From an uncultured Acidimicrobiales bacterium (GTDB lineage Bacteria > Actinomycetota > Acidimicrobiia > Acidimicrobiales > UBA10347), in NCBI GenBank assembly GCA_937991435.1, contig CALKPY010000007.1, forward strand, positions 51,734 to 115,733: DNA of 64,000 nucleotides, read 5' to 3'. The notes beneath the pieces are model-generated. The model worked only from the letters and a program-made list of their open reading frames with translations, made no database searches and had not been told where the DNA came from. Of this stretch, positions 58,691 to 64,000 are shown piece by piece. The stretch's first letter is position 1, and each line of letters begins with the position of its first letter. A program made the translations under genes and the position numbers.

Positions 58691-59296
58691 CTCCGCGGCT
58701 CGCCTCACGGCGGACTGAAGGTCTTCGAGAGATCCGTCATTCAGGATTACCCGGTCGCAATCCTCTGGCGTCAAAGAATTGTCCGAGGGATGGTCGTTGA
58801 CTGGGCCGACGCCGTTTCGATGCACCCACCACACCTGACCGATCGTGCCGTCAAGCGCTCTCGTTCGCACCCGGGCGACTTCGTTTCGAAACCGCACGTC
58901 GGTGATCACCACTCGGCCGCGGTCCGCTAGTACGGTTTCTTTAGCGAAGCCCTGCGCCTGAAGAGTCGTGGTAGGCAAACACAGATCGGCCCAGATGTCG
59001 TCGTCGACATGGCTCCTCATCACTTCGGTGCCGAAGCGTTGCATCAACCGGCGAAGCTCTTCGCCCCACCTGCCAACCTTGGCTTGGCCCCAATCTCCTT
59101 CGGCGTAGATATCGACGGCGTCAGCCAACGACACGTGGTCCATGTCTTCGTCGAATCCGACGATAGGGTTCAACTCCTTGAGCATCACCCGGATCTTGTC
59201 AGCGAACGCTCGACGCTCGAAACCGAACTCGTCGATCAGTGTCAGCGCGGCAGTGTCTTTCCCGGCAGTGGCATATCCAGCCATTCCAATAATCAC
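58670..59296 (-). CDS. dNMP kinase-like protein (P-loop)
   Basis: A 208-residue protein, GTG start at 59296. The N-terminal IIGMAGYATAGKDTAA is a P-loop of the dNMP kinase (T4 gp1-like) and adenylate-kinase type. Also DKIRVMLKELNPI, VVITDVRFRNEVARV near residue 129, and WVHRNG near 159, which match the family order. It would phosphorylate deoxynucleoside monophosphates for phage DNA synthesis. Convergent with the membrane gene, overlapping it by 21 bases. Confidence 0.8.
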   Translation of the reverse strand: MIIGMAGYATAGKDTAALTLIDEFGFERRAFADKIRVMLKELNPIVGFDEDMDHVSLADAVDIYAEGDWGQAKVGRWGEELRRLMQRFGTEVMRSHVDDDIWADLCLPTTTLQAQGFAKETVLADRGRVVITDVRFRNEVARVRTRALDGTIGQVWWVHRNGVGPVNDHPSDNSLTPEDCDRVILNDGSLEDLQSAVRRAAESVFVEP

Positions 59297-59415
59297 AGCA
59301 GGTTGTCTCCCTTGGCGGCCCCGCCAAACAATGCGTCACCCAGGAATCTTCTTCGCTCCACTTGCAAAATTCTTTCACTAAACGCTAAAGTATTATCGAA
59401 CCCTAGCCGATACAT
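59293..59415 (-). CDS. Possible small protein of 40 residues
   Basis: An open frame (MYRLGFDNTLAFSERILQ start) whose TGA overlaps the GTG of the dNMP kinase gene. It lies across the promoter of the antisense sRNA. No Shine-Dalgarno or promoter seen; coding evidence weak. Confidence 0.3.
   Translation of the reverse strand: MYRLGFDNTLAFSERILQVERRRFLGDALFGGAAKGDNLL
59386..59414 (+). promoter_or_regulatory. Promoter for small RNA
   Basis: TAAAGT at 59386-59391, 17-base spacer, GATACA at 59409-59414, closely matching the leaderless promoters. No ATG follows, so the transcript is probably non-coding. Confidence 0.6.
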
Positions 59416-59419
59416 ATAG

Positions 59420-59572
59420 GGAACACAAAATTCGCCGCCGGAGCGAACCGCCAAGAATCCGGCAAGGCAAGTCACCGCCTAATAAAGTGTGACCGGGTCC
59501 CGCAAGGGAGAAAGCCACCCCCGAAGAGTGGCAGAGAAACCCCCGACCCGCCTCGGGGGTTTCTCACGTTTT
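59420..59572 (+). ncRNA. Candidate small RNA of about 150 nt
   Basis: Runs from the predicted start near 59420 to the terminator T-tract. It contains GCCGG/CCGGC near 59437-59463, CCCGCAAGGG near 59499 and GCCAC/GTGGC near 59514-59532, then the terminator hairpin. No coding frame seen on plus. Could regulate messages or be a decoy; function unknown. Confidence 0.55.
59534..59572 (+). terminator. Strong rho-independent terminator
   Basis: A perfect 13-bp stem (GAGAAACCCCCGA / TCGGGGGTTTCTC) at 59534-59565, six-base loop, followed by ACGTTTT on plus. Ends the candidate small RNA. Confidence 0.85.
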
Positions 59573-59773
59573 AGAGGCCATGGCGGCGGGCAGGTTTAGG
59601 AACCGGGCCATAGGCTGCCCGCACGTATCGCAGGGCCGGGATGGATCCTTGCCGTGCATAGCTTCTACCTGGCCGCAGCACGCAAAGAAAAAGATCTGTT
59701 GGACCCGTTCCGTTGTCGGTCTCGACAGCCTTGGGGGACGGTTAGACCTAACCCTCCTCTTCTTTGCTGGATT
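59564..59773 (-). CDS. Zinc-ribbon-like small protein, start not resolved
   Basis: An open frame from a TGA at 59776 to a TGA at 59566. The C-terminal 45 residues read FFFACCGQVEAM and PSRPCDTCGQPMARF, two Cys pairs of a zinc ribbon common in small actinophage proteins. The only ATG (59659) would exclude the first Cys pair, so a non-standard start is likely. Confidence 0.4.
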   Translation of the reverse strand, partial: NPAKKRRVRSNRPPRLSRPTTERVQQIFFFACCGQVEAMHGKDPSRPCDTCGQPMARFLNLPAAMASKT

Positions 59774-59821
59774 TCAATTCCCGCCGATTCGGCAAACCGG
59801 GCCATCATTCATGTAGGGAGT

Positions 59822-59974
59822 CTATTCCGCGTGGTCGCGTTCTTCGTGGCAAGCCGAAGCATCAGTGAGATCTGAAAGCTTCGCCGAGCGGAAAGAGTAG
59901 ACCCAGTCGCAGCCTTCCCGATTACATGTCATTGTCGGACGGTCATCGTGACTGATCGTGAAGTTGCTAAACAT
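59822..59974 (-). CDS. Small Cys/His zinc-finger-like protein
   Basis: A 50-residue protein (MFSNFTISHDDRPTMTCNRE start). CNREGCDW and DASACHEERDH give a Cys/His arrangement of a zinc finger. ATG 59974 lies three bases after the tRNA-Cys 3' end, so the two may share a transcript. A longer frame would run through the tRNA. Confidence 0.55.
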   Translation of the reverse strand: MFSNFTISHDDRPTMTCNREGCDWVYSFRSAKLSDLTDASACHEERDHAE

Positions 59975-59976
59975 AG

Positions 59977-60050
59977 AGCGCCGGGGGAGATTCGAACTCC
60001 CGTCTTTCGAGTTGCAGTCGAACGCATGGGCCAAGCTCTGCTACAGGCGC
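59977..60050 (-). tRNA. tRNA-Cys(GCA)
   Basis: Acceptor GCGCCTG/CCGGCGC with one mismatch, anticodon stem TTCGA/TCGAA with loop CTGCAAC (anticodon GCA), T loop TTCGAAT. It suits the many Cys codons of the late genes. Confidence 0.8.
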
Positions 60051-60121
60051 GCGTAATACCACAGTTAAGTGGTTCAAGGAGAGGCCTAGCAACATCGACG
60101 CATGTGACCTACTATAGCAGC

Positions 60122-60295
60122 ATGAGTAGTTACCGTGGACAAACAATTCGAGAAGCCGAAGCCGCAGCAGGTGGTCTCGTTATCGAATGGTCCAACAAAT
60201 GGGCATCCCAGCTAGGAGTGCCCAGAACCTACGGATTCGCTAACGGCGGCCGCGAGCTGGCCGAACGGCACATCGATGAGGTGCTCGACTCGTGA
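60122..60295 (+). CDS. Small protein of unknown function
   Basis: A 57-residue protein (MSSYRGQTIREAEAAAGGLV start). TACTAT at 60110-60115 lies six bases before the ATG, with no Shine-Dalgarno. It overlaps the following gene by four bases (GTGA). Confidence 0.6.
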   Translation: MSSYRGQTIREAEAAAGGLVIEWSNKWASQLGVPRTYGFANGGRELAERHIDEVLDS

Positions 60296-60627
60296 AGATA
60301 TCATCCGCACCGCTCAACGATTACCGCCAAAAGCACTCGATTACCGTTGTCGAACTTGCCCGAATCGCGGGAGTGTCAGAAAGAACCGTGAGCCGGTGGG
60401 CAAACGAATCGAGCGGCGTTTCCGAAGAGATCGCAGACCAGGTCGCGGTCCGGCTCGGGTTGACCCCTTACGACATTTGGGGCGATGACTGGTATCGGAT
60501 CCTGTGGTGCAGAGTATGTCTCGGCCCGCGAGATAGCACCGGAGGTCTGTGTCTAGAATGTGCCGCCGAGAAAAGGCGGGCCGCTAAACGCGTCGGGGCA
60601 ACAAAACGATTAGAGTCCTGTGCATGA
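60292..60627 (+). CDS. XRE-like HTH protein with zinc ribbon
   Basis: A 111-residue protein with a GTG start in a GTGA overlap. Residues 15-55 (ITVVELARIAGVSERTVSRW, EEIADQVAVRLGLTPYDIW) are a Cro/C1-type HTH. The C-terminus CRVCLGPRDSTGGLCLEC carries two Cys pairs. Probably a DNA-binding regulator. Confidence 0.7.
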   Translation: MKISSAPLNDYRQKHSITVVELARIAGVSERTVSRWANESSGVSEEIADQVAVRLGLTPYDIWGDDWYRILWCRVCLGPRDSTGGLCLECAAEKRRAAKRVGATKRLESCA

Positions 60628-61205
60628 AACTCACCACCGAACGAGCACCCGAGGCCCTCGAAGAATTGCTAGCATGGTCATGGCACAATTCCGGAGCCGC
60701 GGACCTAGTCGCCGATGAACGCCGGTCCGAGAATTCTGCCGAGATCGCCTGCACCGTCTTGACCGAATTCGGAGCAAAGCCCGAGAAGATCCCGACCGCG
60801 ATCATGGTCGGGAACCGGAACGCTATCGCTCAGATGCAGCTCGGAACACCCGTAGCGGACTGGCCCGCTATGGCCTACACCATCGGGCGGCACCCGGCAG
60901 ATGGTGGCGACGCTCACTATGTCGTCTTCACCGACACCCACTATGTCGACCTATCGTTCGAACAATTCCATCGGCCAGAACGGCACATGGAAATCACGTC
61001 TCCGGTCGCCCTTCCGTTCACCAACCTGAATGCCGCCAAAGACAACGTAGGCCGGGATAGCTACGAGACGGGGTGGGACGATGGGGTCTGGTTCTCGGCT
61101 ACTGTCTGGCCGCCGGAAGACTTCACCTCATCAGAATTCACTCCATGGGATTCGATCGACGAAGCCTGCGGACGGCTCATCGACTACATGACCAAATTCC
61201 GCTAG
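60624..61205 (+). CDS. Protein of unknown function
   Basis: A 193-residue protein in an ATGA overlap with the previous gene. Regular alpha-beta pattern (AHYVVFTDTHYVDLSFEQF, SYETGWDDGVWFSATVW) but no family was recognised. Last gene of a three-gene operon, ending convergently with a small minus-strand gene. Confidence 0.6.
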   Translation: MKLTTERAPEALEELLAWSWHNSGAADLVADERRSENSAEIACTVLTEFGAKPEKIPTAIMVGNRNAIAQMQLGTPVADWPAMAYTIGRHPADGGDAHYVVFTDTHYVDLSFEQFHRPERHMEITSPVALPFTNLNAAKDNVGRDSYETGWDDGVWFSATVWPPEDFTSSEFTPWDSIDEACGRLIDYMTKFR

Positions 61206-61351
61206 TTCATCTTCGCGGCCTGAACAGATCCTCGGATGCGCCACATCGCGGACTTCACTTCGGCCGGGGTGCAATCCAATGCGGCCGCCACCGAGTTCGT
61301 CGACGCTTTCCCGCCAAGGCGCCGGATCGTTTCCAGTACAGCGGCGTCCAT
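61202..61351 (-). CDS. Small winged-helix-like protein
   Basis: A 49-residue protein (MDAAVLETIRRLGGKASTNS start). LETIRRLGGKASTNSVAAAL and CTPAEVKSAMWRIR read as helix-turn-helix. It follows the exonuclease gene by seven bases and overlaps the end of the plus operon by four. Confidence 0.6.
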   Translation of the reverse strand: MDAAVLETIRRLGGKASTNSVAAALDCTPAEVKSAMWRIRGSVQAAKMN

Positions 61352-61358
61352 CTGTCCG

Positions 61359-61946
61359 TCACTCTTGCTCTGCATCCTTCACTCCTAGCTGCTCGAAGAG
61401 ATCTCTATAGTAGCGCGCTTCTTCGATATGCAGCCTGATGTCTTCAAGGGCACGATGCGTCTTCGAATCCGACGTGACCGAAGGAGCGGGAATTCCAGCA
61501 AGGCGCCCAAACCGGCGAACAACGCCAACATCGTACGACCAATACGAGATACGCTTCGCCAGCCGAGGCATTTGCAACGCGATGAAACGGCGATCGAAAT
61601 GCGATACGCCGGAGCCGCCGAGAGCGATTCGGCCGTTCCCCGGCGGCCAAACCCAGTCAAGCCACTCAATGAGGTCATGCTCGACGATCCACATAACGTC
61701 ACCTTCTCGGCGTTCGAAAAGCGCTTCCCACAGGCCGTTCGCTTCGTGCATCTCCTGCACTACCTGGTCGAGCTTCTCGACCTTGACTTGCTTCGACGGC
61801 TGCACAGGAGATGCGAACGCCTGAACCTCAACAAAGTCAAGGTCGGTGATTACTGCCCCGATCTCGATGATCTGGTCGTTGTGCTCGTCGGTCCCTGTAG
61901 TTTCGAGATCAATCCACAGGATGAACGGGCAATCAGGTTTCGACAT
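61359..61946 (-). CDS. Oligoribonuclease-like DEDD exonuclease
   Basis: A 195-residue protein with the Orn motifs: WIDLETTGTDEHNDQIIEIG (ExoI, D and E ligands) near residue 11, VSHFDRRFIALQMPRL (ExoII) near 114, and THRALEDIRLHIEEAR (ExoIII, H and D) near 162. It would remove short RNA oligonucleotides or act as a 3'-5' DNA exonuclease. The start overlaps the gene before it by 14 bases. Confidence 0.85.
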   Translation of the reverse strand: MSKPDCPFILWIDLETTGTDEHNDQIIEIGAVITDLDFVEVQAFASPVQPSKQVKVEKLDQVVQEMHEANGLWEALFERREGDVMWIVEHDLIEWLDWVWPPGNGRIALGGSGVSHFDRRFIALQMPRLAKRISYWSYDVGVVRRFGRLAGIPAPSVTSDSKTHRALEDIRLHIEEARYYRDLFEQLGVKDAEQE

Positions 61947-62127
61947 TATCTTCTTCTCTCTCTAGTGAGTCGTATTCTGGGTGTTCCAGCTTCCATTCCC
62001 TCACCTTACGTTGGGCCTCTGACATTGTCGGAGCGTTGCCGCCCTTGAGGCGCCGATCGCTCGTGTAGATCCCGTACTGCACCCGACCGGTTTTGGTAGG
62101 CGCATACGATGTCCAGTTATACGCCAT
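61933..62127 (-). CDS. Small acidic protein
   Basis: A 64-residue protein (MAYNWTSYAPTKTGRVQYGI start), chosen at ATG 62127 rather than the TTG three bases upstream. Helical acidic C-terminus (KLEHPEYDSLEREEDNVET). No family recognised. Confidence 0.55.
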   Translation of the reverse strand: MAYNWTSYAPTKTGRVQYGIYTSDRRLKGGNAPTMSEAQRKVREWKLEHPEYDSLEREEDNVET

Positions 62128-62476
62128 CAAGCCCGTCCGGTTTCCGCGCTGGCCGGATCCCTAACGCTGTCATGTTCAGAGCGAAGTTTACTTTCGCTTC
62201 AAGCAGCTCGGCCGTGCCCCACTTCGTCTTGTCTCCCATCAGCGAATTCCAGACCTGCTCGCAATCAGGAGCAAACCCGCGGCTCTGTTCCATCTGCGAG
62301 ATCTGATGATCGCGCTTCGATATAGCCTCAGCTTGCTCGCTGATCTTCTCCAACGCGGCGTCAGCCCAACTCTCGACCCCGGACCCGAACTCAGCGAAGG
62401 CGATCTCATCTCGCCGGTACGCTCCAATCAGCCAACCGAGTTCGGCGCCATCAAATTTTCTGTCTCGATCGCTCAT
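62117..62476 (-). CDS. Protein of unknown function
   Basis: A 119-residue helical protein (MSDRDRKFDGAELGWLIGAY start). A coiled-coil segment at EKISEQAEAISKRDHQISQM. It is divergent from the next plus-strand gene; AAGGAT lies directly before the ATG, and TAGGTT nine bases upstream could be its -10 box. Confidence 0.6.
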   Translation of the reverse strand: MSDRDRKFDGAELGWLIGAYRRDEIAFAEFGSGVESWADAALEKISEQAEAISKRDHQISQMEQSRGFAPDCEQVWNSLMGDKTKWGTAELLEAKVNFALNMTALGIRPARKPDGLDGV

Positions 62477-62531
62477 ATCCTTGAGAACCTAGCCGATAGA
62501 TAACCACGCAACCAACGTGGAGAACAAGCAC

Positions 62532-62858
62532 ATGAGCAAGTACCCAGACGACTGGACACCTGAAGATCAGGAGACCGCCGAACTTCTTGACCAGCTCGGA
62601 CTAACAGCTGAAGATTTCGTCGAACATCCTGACCGGATCGAAACGATCCCGATGCCAAACATCGGTCAGACCGTTACCGCTGGCGTAGAATTCGTCCCCG
62701 GCGACACAAGCGGCGTGCTTATCGCCGTCGTTTACGGCGTGTGCACCAACATCGAAAAAGGATCGTGCATCGAGATCACGTACCGGACCGTCGACAACCA
62801 AGAACGCAAAGCCTTCGTGTCGAAGCGGCACCTGCTGCAAGTCGGTCTCGGATTGTAG
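62532..62858 (+). CDS. Small acidic protein
   Basis: A 108-residue protein. ATG 62532 is preferred, with GGAG nine bases upstream, over a GTG at 62517. First 45 residues helical (DWTPEDQETAELLDQLG), the rest beta-rich (VTAGVEFVPGDTSGVLIAV). No family recognised. Confidence 0.6.
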   Translation: MSKYPDDWTPEDQETAELLDQLGLTAEDFVEHPDRIETIPMPNIGQTVTAGVEFVPGDTSGVLIAVVYGVCTNIEKGSCIEITYRTVDNQERKAFVSKRHLLQVGLGL

Positions 62859-62872
62859 TATCCTTCTCGGCC

Positions 62873-63157
62873 ATGACTGACACGACCCCTGCCAACGAAG
62901 ACACCGTATGGGCGACGCTCTGCGCCCACTGCTGGGAGAACCGACAGGAAGCGCACAGCGTCGACCGATGTGCCGACGTGTGGGACGCCACCTACTGGGA
63001 AGGGCAAGTGCAGACTCCGCTTACCGGGTTCTGTATTTGCCCGCAATGCCGGGTCGCTATCTCGGGGACGGTATCGGAAGACAAGGCTGCGGCGGCGACG
63101 GCGCCTCAATCGGCTATGCCGCCTGCCGGGTTAGGCCCGTCGAGAGTCCGGTTTTAG
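62873..63157 (+). CDS. Small protein with two CxxC pairs
   Basis: A 94-residue protein (MTDTTPANEDTVWATLCAHC start) with CAHCWEN at 17 and FCICPQCRVAI later, possibly a zinc ribbon. Starts 15 bases after the previous stop. Pro/Ala-rich end. Function not recognised. Confidence 0.6.
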   Translation: MTDTTPANEDTVWATLCAHCWENRQEAHSVDRCADVWDATYWEGQVQTPLTGFCICPQCRVAISGTVSEDKAAAATAPQSAMPPAGLGPSRVRF

Positions 63158-63492
63158 GCTGCGCCGACTGGCGCGACTTCCTGTTCTTCTGGCGGGATCG
63201 GTTCCGGTTCTGGTTCCGGCGTTGGGTTCTCTTCTTCCGGTGCTGGTTCTGGTTCGAAGACTTCTGGCGGCGGGGTGACCTGCGCTAGGGCGTGGAGGGT
63301 ATCGTGGCCGTACTCGGCGAGAGCGCGCACGACATGCCACTCGTCGGATCCGGCGAGAACGTCAGCGGCGAGACGCAGCGCGTGGTAGTTCAGTTCGGTG
63401 CGGTCTTCTGGCGGGTTCTGTTCTTGCATCCACTGAGCGAGACCGTTCGGGTCAAGTCGAAGGATTTCCGGGTAGTCAATGATGTCTGGCAT
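63154..63492 (-). CDS. Acidic Pro/Glu-rich protein
   Basis: A 112-residue protein. TAACGT six bases before ATG 63492 predicts a leaderless message. N-terminal helical domain (RTELNYHALRLAADVLAG), C-terminal tail of PEPEPEP repeats. Convergent with the plus gene by four bases. Confidence 0.6.
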   Translation of the reverse strand: MPDIIDYPEILRLDPNGLAQWMQEQNPPEDRTELNYHALRLAADVLAGSDEWHVVRALAEYGHDTLHALAQVTPPPEVFEPEPAPEEENPTPEPEPEPIPPEEQEVAPVGAA

Positions 63493-63550
63493 GCTGCTAC
63501 GTTAGCAGGTGACGATGCCAAGTCGACAAGCCATGCCTACTCTACCCGTT

Positions 63551-63620
63551 CGACTAGCCAGTCCACTCCGCTCTCTCAACGACTAGCCTAGACCGATCAC
63601 ACCCAGCCAGCCGACTAGCC
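63551..63620 (+). repeat. Three copies of CGACTAGCC
   Basis: Exact 9-base repeats at 63551, 63580 and 63612, spaced 29 and 32 bases, in a stretch without genes. It precedes the tRNA-Met promoter. Too short to call iterons. Confidence 0.4.
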
Positions 63621-63683
63621 TTGCCTGCACACGCCTGCCCATCGGACTTGCCAACCCCTCCCTGAACGAACCCGAAATAAATT

Positions 63684-63713
63684 GACATTACCGTGAACCT
63701 CTGGCAATACTGT
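63684..63713 (+). promoter_or_regulatory. Promoter for tRNA-Met
   Basis: TTGACA at 63684-63689, an 18-base spacer and AATACT at 63708-63713. The tRNA starts six bases later at 63719, so transcription should begin at or next to the mature 5' end. Confidence 0.7.
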
Positions 63714-63718
63714 ACGAG

Positions 63719-63796
63719 CGACTTGGAGTAGTTTGGTCTAGCTCGTGGCGCTCATAACGCCAAGCCATCGGTTCAAATCCGATAGTCGCCACCATT
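63719..63796 (+). tRNA. tRNA-Met(CAT)
   Basis: D arm GAGT/GCTC, anticodon stem TGGCG/CGCCA with loop CTCATAA (anticodon CAT), T arm ATCGG/CCGAT, encoded CCA. The first pair of the acceptor is A1-C72, a mismatch, which is a feature of initiator tRNAs (usually C1-A72), but the anticodon stem lacks the GGG/CCC pairs. An Ile2 identity cannot be excluded. Confidence 0.7.
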
Positions 63797-63799
63797 CTC

Positions 63800-63945
63800 A
63801 TGACTGCAATCTCCCTTACTTCGAAACAGAAGCCCACCCGGTTCCGAGAACCGCGAGAGCAGTAAGCAGCGCGACGCGCGCTCCTGCCCTTCGTTTCCGG
63901 GACTGACAATCCCGGGGAGAGCAGTTATCGCCTCTCCCCGCAATA
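63800..63945 (+). other. Structured spacer between two tRNA genes
   Basis: Contains CTTACT/AGTAAG, CGGTTC/GAACCG, CGGGA/TCCCG and the 8-bp GGGGAGAG/CTCTCCCC (63914-63939). No credible open frame. It may hold a small RNA or degraded tRNAs. Confidence 0.4.
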
Positions 63946-64000
63946 GCGGGTGAAGCATAAGTGGAGATGCCCCGGGTTCTTACCCCGGCGAACTCGGTTC
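63946..64000 (+). tRNA. tRNA-Lys(CTT), truncated by the window end
   Basis: 5' half GCGGGTG, AA, D arm GCAT/ATGC, anticodon stem CCGGG/CCCGG with loop TTCTTAC (anticodon CTT). The T arm begins at the window edge, so the acceptor 3' half is not seen. Confidence 0.65.

Noticed and set aside
63688..63909. Minus-strand 73-codon open frame across tRNA-Met
   Set aside because: It runs through a well-formed tRNA on the other strand.
1..64000. CRISPR arrays, insertion sequences, integrase, attachment site, terminase
   Set aside because: No regularly spaced repeats, transposase motifs or integrase catalytic pattern were seen, and no terminase ATPase/nuclease motifs; they may lie outside the window.

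Overview
The window is phage DNA (about 57 percent GC by eye) from a long-tailed siphovirus. The gene order portal, MuF-like protein plus capsid protease, HK97-fold capsid protein, major tail protein, tail chaperone pair with a -1 frameshift, tape measure and minor tail proteins resembles that of actinobacteriophages. An actinobacterial host is inferred from protein style, not shown. No terminase, integrase, polymerase or lysis gene was recognised, so genome ends and lifestyle cannot be judged here.

Late region (1 to 49.3 kb, almost all minus strand, read right to left): portal with a LAGLIDADG intein (49.3-46.2 kb); a very large fusion of MuF-like domain, 2H phosphoesterase-like domain and capsid maturation protease, itself split by an intein (46.2-41.9); a strong terminator; major capsid protein (41.7-39.9); then about 27 kb of cysteine-rich, beta-helix, YadA-like and low-complexity proteins that look like head decorations, fibres or adhesins (39.8-12.6), built partly from shared duplicated modules. 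A three-gene plus-strand operon with its own promoter sits at 12.0-12.6 kb. Then come the major tail protein, a 1222-residue head-tail connector swollen by four cysteine-rich repeats, small head-tail joining proteins, the tail chaperones, the tape measure and two minor tail proteins, the last cut by the window edge.

Right region (49.3-64 kb, both strands): many small genes, mostly unknown, with a metallophosphoesterase, a dNMP kinase-like protein, an oligoribonuclease-like DEDD exonuclease, a DUF2786 protein, several small HTH proteins and CxxC proteins, a mucin-like membrane protein and about ten tRNA or tRNA-like genes. A recurring promoter (TAAAG-A/G, 16-17 bp, GATAAT/GATACT) places the ATG exactly six bases after the -10 box, so many transcripts here are predicted to be leaderless. 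Two stretches without genes hold candidate structured RNAs (29.08-29.51 and 59.42-59.57 kb).

The most unusual observation is a Vsr-like homing endonuclease gene lying entirely inside the intein of the MuF/protease gene but on the opposite strand, codon-aligned with it. Next are the cysteine-repeat connector, the leaderless promoter set and the 27-kb adornment block between head and tail genes.
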